A DNA stretch of 64,000 nucleotides from Methanocella_A sp963792125 (GCA_963792125.1 CAWBVA010000011.1:62001-126000), one strand, 5' to 3'. Numbered from the stretch's first letter, positions 1-8,874 are shown. The notes: a model not told the origin generated them from the sequence alone. Numbers and translations are program-made.

Positions 1-649
1 CGGTGCGCTGGGCTACGTGGCCGGCGCGAAGATCGGCGACGGCATTCCTATCTTTTCATTGAAGACGACGCCCTCTGAGGACGAGCTGAAACACCTCGGC
101 GCTGCGCTCGCCGCTTCGGGTGCAGTCGCGCTCTTCCATGTGCTGAACGTGACGCCGGAGCAATACATCCTGCCGCCCGATAGACAGGATAAAGAGCGCC
201 AGGAGCTGGACAGCGAAGACGACTGGCAGACTCCGACACGGTTCTTCCTGCCCCGCGAGAAGATCGAGGTCGACATCAAGGCGGTCAAGGCGCTGGCGCA
301 CCAGCAGGCCAGCCCGGACATTATCGCCCTCGGCTGCCCTCACGCATCGAAGGAAGAGCTCGAGGAGATCGTGAGCCTGCTGCACGGCCGGCATGTGAAA
401 AAGGAGACATGGGTCTGCACCGGCCGGACGCTTGGCCAGCGCTATCCTGAACTGGTCGAGGCGCTCCGCAGGAGCGGCGTCCGGGTGTACTTCGACACGT
501 GCATGGTCGTCTCCCCTGCGGCCAATCATTTCAAACGCATGATGGTGAACTCGGGCAAGGCGCTGAAGTACACGCCGTCCATGTGCGGCGTGGACGCCGT
601 CATGGCCTCGACTGAAGAGTGCATCGAGACAGCATGCAGGGGCGATTAA
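1..649 (+). CDS. aconitase X catalytic subunit (phosphomevalonate dehydratase large subunit), 5'-partial
   Basis: The open frame runs in from the window edge (GALGYVAGAKIGDG at the first codons), so this is only the C-terminal ~216 residues of a protein normally near 400. The sequence matches the aconitase X large-subunit family (DUF521), including the Cys-Gly and PSMCGVDAVMAS regions near the C-terminus. In archaea this subunit with the DUF126 swivel subunit forms phosphomevalonate dehydratase, which makes trans-anhydromevalonate phosphate for isoprenoid lipids. The next gene, one base downstream, is that swivel subunit, which supports the pairing. Some relatives act on hydroxyproline derivatives instead; the archaeal two-gene setting favours the mevalonate role. 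Confidence 0.88.
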   Translation, partial: GALGYVAGAKIGDGIPIFSLKTTPSEDELKHLGAALAASGAVALFHVLNVTPEQYILPPDRQDKERQELDSEDDWQTPTRFFLPREKIEVDIKAVKALAHQQASPDIIALGCPHASKEELEEIVSLLHGRHVKKETWVCTGRTLGQRYPELVEALRRSGVRVYFDTCMVVSPAANHFKRMMVNSGKALKYTPSMCGVDAVMASTEECIETACRGD

Positions 650-650
650 G

Positions 651-1061
651 ATGAAGATCAAAGGCCACACAGTCTCCAAAGGGCAGGCCACCGGCCCTGC
701 GCTGGTATCCAGGGACGCTATATCCTTTCTGGGCGGAGTCGATCCGCAGACCGGCGTCGTCATCGAGAAGGGGCATTCGCTGTTTGGCAGGTCTGTCAAG
801 GGCACCGTTCTCGTCTTCCCGGGCGGCAAAGGCTCGACCGTCGGCTCCTATCTTATCTACCAGCTCAAGAAGAATGGCGTCGCGCCCGTTGCCATGATCA
901 ACGTCAGGGCCGAGCCCATCGTAGCGGTCGGGGCCATCATATCGGGCATCCCGATGGTTGACCGTCTGGAGCAGAGCCCTATTGAAGTCCTGAAGGACGG
1001 CCAGACAGTCACAGTCGACGGCACGGCCGGCGAAATCGACGTAACTTCGCAGGGGATGTAA
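651..1061 (+). CDS. aconitase X swivel subunit (phosphomevalonate dehydratase small subunit, DUF126)
   Basis: This 136-residue protein is the normal length for the DUF126 swivel domain. It starts with the typical MKIKGHTVSKGQATGPAL and has the conserved FPGGKGSTVGSY loop and a VAVGAIISGIPMVD segment that contact the substrate in aconitase-fold enzymes. The ATG lies one base after the stop of the catalytic subunit, so the two are translationally linked and most likely form one cytosolic iron-sulfur enzyme of the archaeal modified mevalonate pathway. The stop overlaps the next start (TAATG), so the protease gene downstream is in the same operon. Confidence 0.9.
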   Translation: MKIKGHTVSKGQATGPALVSRDAISFLGGVDPQTGVVIEKGHSLFGRSVKGTVLVFPGGKGSTVGSYLIYQLKKNGVAPVAMINVRAEPIVAVGAIISGIPMVDRLEQSPIEVLKDGQTVTVDGTAGEIDVTSQGM

Positions 1062-2230
1062 TGTTAGACCGCACGGACCTCGAAGTAGTAAACAAGGTCT
1101 TCCGGGTGTACGAGACCCGGGAAGACGGCGAAGTGACTTTCCTCTTCGGCGAGCCGCTGGTCGAGGCCAACGTCTTCAACGGGGAACTGTACCCGTACTT
1201 TTCCCGGAAAGGGCGGGCCGTGCAGATCGAGCACCGTCTCGGCGAGTTCGTGCTCGTCGTAGGGCCTGCGAAGAAAGATGCGATCTGGATTAACGTCGTG
1301 CTGGCCGTCGCCACATTCCTGACCACCATGCTCACCGGCGCCATGATGGAAGGCGTCGACCCCTTTGCCGCGCCTCTTGAGCTGTACAAAGGTCTGCCGT
1401 TCGCCGTAGCTATCATGCTGGTCCTGGGCTCTCACGAGCTGGGCCATTACCTCGTATCGAGACGCCACGGTGTCGACGCCACGCTTCCCTACTTCATCCC
1501 GTTCCCGTTGTCGCCCATCGGCACCATGGGCGCCATCATCCGGCAGAAAGGGCCCATACCGACTCGGCGCGCCCTGTTCGACGTGGGCATCTCCGGGCCG
1601 CTGGTGGGGCTGGTCGTCGCCGTCATCGTTACGATCATCGGGCTGATGCTGCCCGCACCGGCCGCTGTGCCTGCTGCCGAAGGCAGCTTCCAGATGATGA
1701 TCAACACGCCGCTGCTGTTCGACTTCCTGGGACAGATGATCCACCCGGGAGAAACGCTGGAGACCGTGAACCCCATCGCCTTTGCCGGCTGGGTAGGCAT
1801 GCTGGTGACCGTGCTGAACCTGATACCTGTAGGACAGCTCGACGGCGGACACGTCGCCCGTGCAGTCCTCGGGCCGCTTGCCGACCGCATATCCCGGCTC
1901 ATGCCCATCGGCATCATGGCGCTGGGCCTGTTCGTCACGTTCGGCCTGAAGCAGGACGGCGAAATATGGATACTCTGGGGCCTGCTCACCTCATTCATGG
2001 GCATGGCGGCCCACCCCAAGCCCACCGACGACGCAAAGCCCATCGGCTGGCAGCGGATCGCCCTGGCCGGGCTCACGCTGGTGCTGGCCATCCTGTGCTT
2101 CACACCCGCGCCATTCTATATTCATGAGTTTTCTAGATGGCCTCACCGAGGTACCATGAGAGGTCACAGAGACTGTCACCACAGAAGGCACAGAGGACAC
2201 AGAGGTCACTGCACAGAGGACTTTATTTAA
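1061..2230 (+). CDS. site-2 protease family (M50) membrane zinc metalloprotease
   Basis: About 80 N-terminal soluble residues are followed by several hydrophobic segments. The zinc motif HELGH is at residues 125-129 and the second M50 motif, NLIPVGQLDGGH, is at about 253-264, so both catalytic elements are intact. These enzymes cut substrates inside the membrane; the substrate here is unknown. The start overlaps the preceding stop by one base. The last ~26 residues (after FYIHEF) are rich in His, Arg and Gly because the frame runs into a CACAGAGG-type intergenic repeat. That tail is probably not ancestral protein, and the original stop seems to have been lost. Confidence 0.85.
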   Translation: MLDRTDLEVVNKVFRVYETREDGEVTFLFGEPLVEANVFNGELYPYFSRKGRAVQIEHRLGEFVLVVGPAKKDAIWINVVLAVATFLTTMLTGAMMEGVDPFAAPLELYKGLPFAVAIMLVLGSHELGHYLVSRRHGVDATLPYFIPFPLSPIGTMGAIIRQKGPIPTRRALFDVGISGPLVGLVVAVIVTIIGLMLPAPAAVPAAEGSFQMMINTPLLFDFLGQMIHPGETLETVNPIAFAGWVGMLVTVLNLIPVGQLDGGHVARAVLGPLADRISRLMPIGIMALGLFVTFGLKQDGEIWILWGLLTSFMGMAAHPKPTDDAKPIGWQRIALAGLTLVLAILCFTPAPFYIHEFSRWPHRGTMRGHRDCHHRRHRGHRGHCTEDFI

Positions 2231-2330
2231 AAGGCGGATGCGAGAGCCATGTTATTAAAACAAACCTCTGTGTATCCTCTGTGTCCTCTGTGCCCTCTGT
2301 GTGTGAATGCCTTCTCCGTGCCCTCCAGAA
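2160..2330. repeat. CACAGAGG-family intergenic repeat, complete copy 1
   Basis: A forward block of CACAGAGG-like units (2160-2220) faces a reverse block of CCTCTGTG units (2263-2310), with a short core between them (2229-2262: AAGGCGGATGCGAGAGCC then TGTTATTAAAAC). The same core between the same kinds of arms occurs at 23278-23440. The arms can pair into a long imperfect hairpin. The left arm encodes the odd C-terminus of the upstream protease. Confidence 0.8.
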
Positions 2331-2421
2331 TACCTACGGCAATACCATCAAGTTAAACTTGAGTTATAACAAGATTTATTTACTTTGAAGCGCTTATGTA
2401 GGAAGTCGAGAGGGTGTTCCT

Positions 2422-3489
2422 ATAAAACAGATCGAGGGACTTGCTTTTTACAACGGCGCAGAACGGTTTGCGGAGAAGATCAAGGGCCGGGGCTCGTTTG
2501 CGCTGCTGATGGCAAACACGGAAACGGCCGCTATCCCGGGCATCACGGCTGCGGGGGCCAGTGCGGAGCTGAACGTTTACACACCGCCGCTGGACGCGGA
2601 ATTCGTGCATACCGGGCGCATCATGACGCTGGACGAGCTGCCGGTCATACCGCCGTTCATACCGACGCCGGGCATCATCACCCGGGCGGTCATGACGCTG
2701 TCGGACTTCCGGGACTTCTACGTGGACGCGGGCATTAAGGTGCCGCCACTCGTCCCGCATTTCAGGGCAGGCAACGGCCCGGGCAAGGACATCAGGACCG
2801 GCCTTGCGGTGCCTAATGTGAAAGAGATCGTAGAGGGCGCTAAGAAGGTCGGCGAGCAGATTGCCGCCGAGTCGGAGTTCCTGGTTATCGGCGAGACTAT
2901 CCCTGCGGGCACGACCACTGCGCTTGGCGTTCTCCTGGCCATGGGGCTGCAGATGGACGGTTTCACCAGCAGCAGCATGCAGAAGAACCCACACCCGCTG
3001 AAATCGTCAGTCGTCGCGGAGGGGCTAAAGAACGCGGGCATCAAAGGCCCGGTCGACCCTATCACTGCCATAGAGCGAGTCGGCGACCCCATGATGGCCG
3101 GAGCGCTCGGTTTAATAATGGGTGCCCGCAAGGTGCCGATCATCCTTGCCGGGGGCACGCAGATGGCGGCGGTCGCAGTACTGCTGTCAAAGATTGTCGA
3201 CATCAGGGGATTCGACATTGCGCTCGGCACAACCGGCTGGGTGGCAAAAGACAAAAGCGCGAACCTCTTCGGTATCCTGAAACAGGCGAACGTCGACATT
3301 CCCGTCCTGGTCTCCGAGCTGTCCTTCGCACGGTCGAAGTTCGACGGGCTGCAGGCCTATGAGCAGGGCTTCGTAAAGGAAGGCGTGGGTGCAGGCGGCA
3401 TCTCGGCCGCAGCTATGCTAAAGGGCGTGCCCAGGGCGAAGATCGAGGACACTGTCGAATCCATATATTCCCAATTGATAGAGCACTAA
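2422..3489 (+). CDS. CobT-like nicotinate-nucleotide phosphoribosyltransferase, archaeal UPF0284 family
   Basis: The body matches the archaeal UPF0284/CobT family, with NTETAAIPGITAAGAS near the start, a glycine-rich GETIPAGTTTALGVLLAMG loop, and PIILAGGTQMAAV in the second half. The family activates the lower ligand of cobamides, which methanogens need for methyl transfer. The first canonical start is ATG 2509, but residues matching the family (FYNGAERFAEKIKGRG) are encoded upstream in frame. The only SD-like signal is GAGGGTG at 2410-2416, five bases before an ATA at 2422; a start there gives MKQIEGLAFYNG and a normal length of 355 residues. I therefore place the start at 2422, either a rare ATA start or an altered ATG; 2509 is the conservative alternative. 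Confidence 0.72.
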   Translation: MKQIEGLAFYNGAERFAEKIKGRGSFALLMANTETAAIPGITAAGASAELNVYTPPLDAEFVHTGRIMTLDELPVIPPFIPTPGIITRAVMTLSDFRDFYVDAGIKVPPLVPHFRAGNGPGKDIRTGLAVPNVKEIVEGAKKVGEQIAAESEFLVIGETIPAGTTTALGVLLAMGLQMDGFTSSSMQKNPHPLKSSVVAEGLKNAGIKGPVDPITAIERVGDPMMAGALGLIMGARKVPIILAGGTQMAAVAVLLSKIVDIRGFDIALGTTGWVAKDKSANLFGILKQANVDIPVLVSELSFARSKFDGLQAYEQGFVKEGVGAGGISAAAMLKGVPRAKIEDTVESIYSQLIEH

Positions 3490-3495
3490 AAACAA

Positions 3496-3600
3496 AGGAC
3501 TCAGAGGACACAGCAATAAAAAATGTCAAATGTGTTATCCTTATCAAAGAGCTGAAGGGCCACCGGGACATTGCCTGTGTGCCCACTGTGCCCTTTGCGT
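3496..3600. repeat. degenerate CACAGAGG-family inverted repeat
   Basis: CAAAGGACTCAGAGGACACAG on the left (from about 3494) faces CTGTGTGCCCACTGTGCCCTTTG on the right (about 3573-3595). The element lies between two convergent genes, so it may act as a bidirectional 3' end structure. Confidence 0.55.
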
Positions 3601-3646
3601 CCCATTAAAAATAATAGTTCCGGCATGTGATTGCCCGTTTATCAAA

Positions 3647-3675
3647 TGCACGCGCGCGAGCGGCCGCCCGTCATG
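3647..3675. repeat. GC-rich CGCGCG motif, copy 1
   Basis: TGCACGCGCGCGAGCGGCCG sits in the intergenic gap. Similar CGCGCG-GAGCGGCCG strings occur at 15755, 44562, 53326 and 55005, always between genes. Confidence 0.5.
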
Positions 3676-3713
3676 AGACATGCCCGGACGTTTTCTATCA
3701 TCTTATACCTGAC

Positions 3714-5024
3714 TTACTTTCTCATGTATATCAGAAGGATGAGCCCGAGGAGCGCCAGCGCCAGCAGGATGACTCCCGCCGCCGTGATATACAGAGTCAT
3801 ATCTCCACCGGCCGTGTCCGTACCGGCGGATCCTGGCGGGATAGTAGGCTGCTGCACGACTGCCGACGTCCCGCCTTCGAGTTTCTTCACGGGGTACAGC
3901 ACCTTTTTGCCCATGCCCGGCTGTATCTGGTCTTCAACGTTACGGCCCCACATCCAGACTGAACCGTCCTTTTTGATGACCGCGCGATGGCTGGAGCCAG
4001 AAGCGATCGAGATGACGTCGCTCATGTCCGGCACTTTTATCGGGGCTGTCGCAGGCGTACTGATATCGATGCCGTTGCCGAACTGGCCGTCGATAGCACT
4101 GCCCCAGACGTACACGTTGCCGTCGCTGCCGAGGACCATCGAGCCCTGATCGCTCGCCTGGATGTCGACTATGCGTGGCAGGCCGCTGACCTGTGCGGCC
4201 ACGCGCACCGCGACCGTGTCGTAGAATCCCTGTCCGTTGCCTATCTTGTTCTGCGCGCCGTCGCCCCAGCCCCACACGGTCCCATCGTTCCGCAGGGCGA
4301 GAGTGTGATCGTAGCCCGCGTCGATTTTCACTATGTCTGATAATCCCTGGATTTTTTGAGGCGACAGAACGTTGCCTTTCCCGCCGCTTCCCGACATGCC
4401 CAGGTCGTTCTCGCCCCAGGCCCAGACCGTACCGTCGTTTTTCAGCGCGACCGTATACCCGTTCCCTGCGGCGACCATCTTCACATTATCGATGGACACC
4501 TGCACTGGCTGGTACCGTATGCCCCCGGTGCGGCCTGTCCCAAGCTGCCCGTATTTGTTGTCGCCCCATGTCCACACGTGACCGTCCCGGTCCACTGCCG
4601 CACAGTTGATGCCCCCGTCGGATACCTGCACTATGTTTGCCAGGCCGTTGATAAGGACGGGCGACGGGCAGGCCGGTCCAATATCGCTCCCGCACTGGCC
4701 GTACTCGTTGTCGCCCCATGCCCAGACCCGGCCGTCCGCGTCGATCGCCAGGCTGGACTTGAAATTGGCGTCGATGGCCACTATCCGCGGCAGCCCGTCG
4801 ACTTGACGATAGCTCCCGTCACTCTGGTCGTTACCGGTTCCAAGGATGCCCCATGGTGTGTTCGCCCAGCCCCACGTCCACACCATGCCGTCGTCCGAGA
4901 GGGCCACGGTGTGAGCATAAGCGGCGGATATGTTAACGACCCCCGCGGAAGCGGAGACAACATCACAGACAGCCACCAGAAGGATGATGGTCATCATTGC
5001 GATTAGCACAGGACAGGTTCTCAT
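3714..5024 (-). CDS. secreted, membrane-anchored RCC1-repeat protein
   Basis: An N-terminal signal-like hydrophobic segment (MRTCPVLIAMMTIILLVA) is followed by about seven repeats of the RCC1 type, each with a core like HTVALSDDGMVWTWG or YGQLGTG, which should fold into a beta-propeller. A Thr/Pro-rich stretch and a C-terminal membrane helix ending in Met-Arg-Lys follow, so the propeller is outside the cell. I start at 5024 because AGGTG sits five bases upstream; this SD overlaps the stop of the permease before it. The gene is the last of an ABC permease operon and may be an extracellular partner of that exporter, though this is only inferred from position. Confidence 0.82.
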   Translation of the reverse strand: MRTCPVLIAMMTIILLVAVCDVVSASAGVVNISAAYAHTVALSDDGMVWTWGWANTPWGILGTGNDQSDGSYRQVDGLPRIVAIDANFKSSLAIDADGRVWAWGDNEYGQCGSDIGPACPSPVLINGLANIVQVSDGGINCAAVDRDGHVWTWGDNKYGQLGTGRTGGIRYQPVQVSIDNVKMVAAGNGYTVALKNDGTVWAWGENDLGMSGSGGKGNVLSPQKIQGLSDIVKIDAGYDHTLALRNDGTVWGWGDGAQNKIGNGQGFYDTVAVRVAAQVSGLPRIVDIQASDQGSMVLGSDGNVYVWGSAIDGQFGNGIDISTPATAPIKVPDMSDVISIASGSSHRAVIKKDGSVWMWGRNVEDQIQPGMGKKVLYPVKKLEGGTSAVVQQPTIPPGSAGTDTAGGDMTLYITAAGVILLALALLGLILLIYMRK

Positions 5025-5032
5025 TGTTACAC

Positions 5033-5839
5033 CTAGCATTCTTCAGTCCTCGCTATTACGACACAATTGAGTATGAATATGACGGCCAGACCGAAGATCA
5101 TCAGGGCAGCGTACGGGAGGGCCTGTCCCAGCCAGTCGCTGAACGGTACCTCCATGTTGAAGACCGTCACTGTGTCGGTAGCGCTGATGATCTTGAAGTA
5201 GACGTAGTACGGGCTCAGGTACTTAAGCAGGTCCATGAACATGGCGTTGGAAAACCATTCTATGCACAGGTAGGTCACGCCGACGAGGATGGCTTCCTTC
5301 AGGCTGCTGAATGCCATCCCGATCAGCATGCCGATACCTGCCATGAGGCTGCACTCCAGGAACAGAGCAAGGATCAATGCCGAAAGCCTGAGCGTGAACT
5401 CTTCCATTGATAATGGGCTCCGGTAAGCCAGCGCCATCAACAGGCTGACCAGCAGGTACGTGACCGTGATCAGCAGCAGCATGAACGCGCCCAGGCCAAT
5501 GAACTTGCCTGCCACGACATCTCGCTTCAGGACAGGCTTGGTCAGGAGAATGCCCAGTACCCGCTTGCGGTCGCCGGCTACGGACAACAGGCCCAGGACA
5601 AGGGCCGCGACCGAGCAATACTGCGATATGTTGAAAAATACCTGGGAGAGGCCGACGCTGATGAATACGTCCCCTGTCATCCAGGACTCAAAGGCTGGCA
5701 GGACCTGGATGCTCCCCAGCCCGTTGGCTACCGCAATAGCGACCAGCAGGGCAAAGACAGCGATCGTGACCGGGTGCCAGACCTGCCTGCGGAACTCGTT
5801 GGCAGCCAGCAGGCCTATAGACATGCTCTCGCGGTTCAT
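5033..5839 (-). CDS. ABC-2 type transporter permease
   Basis: A 268-residue membrane protein with about six hydrophobic segments. The central stretch GLLSVAGDRKRVLGILLTKPVLKRDVV is the cytoplasmic loop typical of ABC-2 permeases (the same loop in the upstream gene reads SIAGERHGGALNALVSKPLRRE). The ATG at 5839 overlaps the previous stop as ATGA, so this is the second permease of a heterodimeric exporter. An upstream in-frame extension to 5938 overlaps the first permease and is rejected. The likely ATPase is the divergent gene at 7885. Confidence 0.86.
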   Translation of the reverse strand: MNRESMSIGLLAANEFRRQVWHPVTIAVFALLVAIAVANGLGSIQVLPAFESWMTGDVFISVGLSQVFFNISQYCSVAALVLGLLSVAGDRKRVLGILLTKPVLKRDVVAGKFIGLGAFMLLLITVTYLLVSLLMALAYRSPLSMEEFTLRLSALILALFLECSLMAGIGMLIGMAFSSLKEAILVGVTYLCIEWFSNAMFMDLLKYLSPYYVYFKIISATDTVTVFNMEVPFSDWLGQALPYAALMIFGLAVIFILNCVVIARTEEC

Positions 5840-6696
5840 GCGATGTCCCTCCGCTGAAAAGCGATGAACGACAGCACCAGCAGGACGATCACGCATATAG
5901 AGAGCTCGAGCACTTCGATCTCCATGCGGCTGACACATCCCGCCAGGCCGACGTTGAAGTTGGTCAGCGCGTTATACGAGATGTTCTTGATCATGCCGTC
6001 GGGCGACAGGCCGACGATCAGGCTGCCGATGCCCTTCTCGTCACCCAGGAACGTGGCGATGTACCCGGCGAAGGCGTAGGTAGCCAGCAGGCCGGATACC
6101 GACCACCCCAGCAGGCTCAGGATTAGTGCGAACGCGTAGTTGTCGATCAGCAGGGAAATGAGCATCGACAGGAAGAAAAACACCGCCGTGTACAGGAGCG
6201 CGGTGCCGATCGCCATGGGCACCCTGACGAGAAATTCCCCGATCACCGGGGCAATGATGTGGCTGGCCAGGATCAGGAGGCCGGATGTCAGGAAGGCGGA
6301 CGCCAGCGCGAAGACGCAGACCAGGAACCCGAGGGAACCGATCGTCTTGCCTACGATGATCGCTTCGCGGCGCAGCGGCTTGGAGACCAGGGCATTCAGG
6401 GCGCCTCCGTGCCGCTCCCCGGCGATGGACAGGAACCCGACGGCGATCCCCAGGATGGCGCCGTACCTCGACAGCATGAAGGTAATCTGGTTCAGCATGG
6501 TCTGCGCCAGGTTGGCTGCCGGGTTGTCCTGGACAACGCTGGGATCCCTGTCAAAGAATCCTGCGTCCAGGAGATTGCGAATGTTGTTAAGGTCCACCAG
6601 GATGTATAGTAGAAACGCGGCGATGACTACCAGGATGATACGGTCGCTCAGGAGGTCCTTGAACTCTTTTTCGGCGACTACCAGCGTGTTTCCCAT
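5836..6696 (-). CDS. ABC-2 type transporter permease
   Basis: A 286-residue ABC-2 permease. It begins with the usual amphipathic ExEFKDLLSDR segment, then a first membrane helix, a large external loop of about 50 residues, and five more hydrophobic segments; the SIAGERHGGALNALVSKP loop couples to the ATPase. GGAGG seven bases before ATG 6696 is a good SD. The next gene overlaps by ATGA. The two permeases are only distantly alike, so they probably form a heterodimer. The substrate is unknown; the flanking surface-protein genes hint at export or envelope functions. Confidence 0.86.
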   Translation of the reverse strand: MGNTLVVAEKEFKDLLSDRIILVVIAAFLLYILVDLNNIRNLLDAGFFDRDPSVVQDNPAANLAQTMLNQITFMLSRYGAILGIAVGFLSIAGERHGGALNALVSKPLRREAIIVGKTIGSLGFLVCVFALASAFLTSGLLILASHIIAPVIGEFLVRVPMAIGTALLYTAVFFFLSMLISLLIDNYAFALILSLLGWSVSGLLATYAFAGYIATFLGDEKGIGSLIVGLSPDGMIKNISYNALTNFNVGLAGCVSRMEIEVLELSICVIVLLVLSFIAFQRRDIA

Positions 6697-7477
6697 GGAC
6701 GTCCTCCAGAATATCCGGATTTTTTACCTCTTCCTTGCGATGCCGTAACCCAGTGTAAGCAATGGCGAGCACTGCTAAAAGCGCGACCAGCTGGCCGAAG
6801 CCGAATCCTGGTGCAGGCGCCGATGATGAGGGCAGCGGTACCGGCGTCGAGGTGGTCGACGGGTGGGCCGTGGCAGTGGCGGTCGGGGTGACAGTGGCTG
6901 TACCGGTCGGCGTTGCCGTGGCTGTCGGTGTCGGTGTAGGCGAGGCTTCCGTATCTATCGGCGGCGTTTCATCGGTCCCATAGCGCCACTGGAACAGCAT
7001 CGTGTAGTCGTTGTCAGGGTTTATGGTACCGTACTGGATCCCGTTATACACGTACTGGTGGCTGACCAGCAGAGTGCGCGGTGTCTGGTTGCAGGCCAGG
7101 ACTCGAGAATAATAAGGCACTGATTCCTTGCTGGACGGGTAATAGTTGCCGTAGTTCAACCCATAGGATACATACGGATCACTACCGTAACAGATGCCTG
7201 GCCGCTCTCCACCATAGCTGATCTTGATGTCTGCGGTGCCTGCATAGCTGTTGTACCAGCGGTTCTGGAACTGCATTATATCGCCATTCCTGACCGCGAC
7301 TATGTCGTTAATCCGCTTCATCCAGTCGGCCACGGGCTCGTCTTTGTCATTGTGGTGCAGCCACGAGTACTCGACGCCACCGAACGGCACGACGGCTGCG
7401 GATGCCGTGCCGATGGCAAAGACCGCCAGCAGGGCGATGATGCACCCGGCGCATAATAGGGCTCCTGCAATCTTCAT
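6587..7477 (-). CDS. secreted PGF-CTERM-type surface protein, frame probably runs past its true stop
   Basis: Signal peptide at residues 1-27 (ending ASAA), then an extracellular domain of ~150 residues without a family I recognise, then a Thr/Pro-rich linker (PTPTPTATATPTG and on) and a C-terminal PGFGFGQ-hydrophobic-basic tail. That tail is the PGF-CTERM signal, cut and lipidated by archaeosortase A. As read, the frame goes on 46 residues beyond the basic cluster and overlaps the permease by 110 bases, which is unusual for this protein type. One extra base near 6741-6746 would account for it: the corrected frame ends GLGIARKR with a TAA at 6724-6726, just before the permease SD. SD AGGTG precedes the ATG. 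Confidence 0.75.
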   Translation of the reverse strand: MKIAGALLCAGCIIALLAVFAIGTASAAVVPFGGVEYSWLHHNDKDEPVADWMKRINDIVAVRNGDIMQFQNRWYNSYAGTADIKISYGGERPGICYGSDPYVSYGLNYGNYYPSSKESVPYYSRVLACNQTPRTLLVSHQYVYNGIQYGTINPDNDYTMLFQWRYGTDETPPIDTEASPTPTPTATATPTGTATVTPTATATAHPSTTSTPVPLPSSSAPAPGFGFGQLVALLAVLAIAYTGLRHRKEEVKNPDILEDVHGKHAGSRRKRVQGPPERPYHPGSHRRVSTIHPGGP

Positions 7478-7884
7478 CTGTCAACACACCTTCTATACCT
7501 GGAGATATCTGGAGACTGACTAATCTATCGGAGCATTGAGTATATAGTCATTCTCTCATGATCACATCAGGTTGAGATGCTTCATTTCCGACTCTACAAA
7601 TAGGAAAAATGGGTATATAGCTGTTACCTGGCCAGCTGGAAAAATTACACTGGTAATTTTCACATTTCTGCTGCATGAGATTACTATCTGCAGTAAAAAT
7701 CATCGGTTTTTATCAGTCTGGCAGGCCATAGTCCGGCGATCATGATTAGATCAGGCTGACTGTGGCCGCTACAGTGATTATGACAAAAGCTATATAAGTA
7801 CCCTTTTTAGAGGGTTAAGCGTGACCTGATGCGCACGCAGGCATGGTTCGGGCGCAACTATTCGAAAAAATCGAGGGACCGGTA
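7478..7884. promoter_or_regulatory. divergent promoter region between the permease operon and its ATPase
   Basis: This 407-base AT-rich gap holds no credible gene. Rightward, TATATAAG at 7791-7798 with a purine-rich BRE (CAAAAGC) just before it predicts a start of transcription near 7820. Leftward, GACTATATACTC on the minus strand (about 7541-7552) predicts a start near 7515. Between them are small dyads such as ATTACACTGGTAAT (about 7646), which could be operator sites. Confidence 0.6.
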
Positions 7885-8868
7885 ATGAGTGAAATCGTCA
7901 TCGAGACCAGTCAGCTTGTCAAGAAATATGAAAACCAGACCGTCGTCGACAATCTTGACATGGCGGTCTTCGAAGGCGAAATATTCGGCTTTCTGGGCCC
8001 CAACGGCGCCGGCAAGACGACTACCATGAAGATGCTCCTTGGCCTGGTGCATCCCACCAGCGGCACTGGTACTGTGGCAGGCCACGACATCGTCCGGGAA
8101 GTGCTGGAAGTGCGCAAGAGCTGCGGCGTACTCCCCGACCCTGCGGGCTTTTACGACAACCTCACCGCCAGGCAGAACCTCAGGTTTTACGGCAAACTCT
8201 ACGGCTTGAGAGGAAAAGACCTCGAAAGTAAGGCCGATGCCACCCTGGATCTGGTCGGTCTGCATGATGCGAAAGACAAGAAGATCGGCAAGTTCAGCAA
8301 GGGCATGAAACAGCGTTTCGGCGTTGCCCAGGCCATCGTGCACGATCCGCCGGTGCTCATGTTCGACGAGCCCACCGCGGGCATCGACCCGCAGGGGTCC
8401 GAGGACTTCCGGACACTGATGCGACAGTTGAGGTCCAGGGGCAAGACCATTTTCCTGACGTCGCACATCATGCCCGAGGTCGAGGCGATATGCGACCGCA
8501 TCGGCATCATCGTCAGCGGCCGCATGGACATATGCGGCAACGTCGACGAGCTGGTGGACCACTATGCGCAGCGGCAGGGCTACCGGCTGAAGCTCCGCAT
8601 CAAAAACATCGACGAGACTACCATGGTGCGCTCGCTGAAAAGCATCGATGAAATCAACGCCATATCCCGCTTTAACGGGGGTTACGTCATCGATGCCAGC
8701 ATCGACGTATCCGAACGCGTCTCCCAGGCCATCAGCCGCGCCAGCGGCACAGTCATGGGCCTCGAATCTTACCGCCCGTCGCTGAACGAGATCTTCCTCG
8801 AGGTCACCAGACCGCCCGCGATCATCGGAGATAACCCCGAGAAGGCCGACGAAAGCACCGGACAATAA
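7885..8868 (+). CDS. ABC transporter ATP-binding protein
   Basis: Walker A GPNGAGKT lies near residue 38, followed by the signature FSKGMKQR, Walker B LMFDEPTAGIDP and the switch His in LTSHIMPE. The C-terminal ~90 residues are the usual extension of DrrA/NatA-like ATPases. I prefer ATG 7885 (MSEIVIETSQLVKKY), with GAGGGA about nine bases upstream; ATG 7843 adds 14 residues without an SD. It is divergent from the two ABC-2 permeases at 5033-6696, which lack any other ATPase nearby, so together they most likely make one exporter. Confidence 0.88.
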   Translation: MSEIVIETSQLVKKYENQTVVDNLDMAVFEGEIFGFLGPNGAGKTTTMKMLLGLVHPTSGTGTVAGHDIVREVLEVRKSCGVLPDPAGFYDNLTARQNLRFYGKLYGLRGKDLESKADATLDLVGLHDAKDKKIGKFSKGMKQRFGVAQAIVHDPPVLMFDEPTAGIDPQGSEDFRTLMRQLRSRGKTIFLTSHIMPEVEAICDRIGIIVSGRMDICGNVDELVDHYAQRQGYRLKLRIKNIDETTMVRSLKSIDEINAISRFNGGYVIDASIDVSERVSQAISRASGTVMGLESYRPSLNEIFLEVTRPPAIIGDNPEKADESTGQ

Positions 8869-8874
8869 AGAAGA

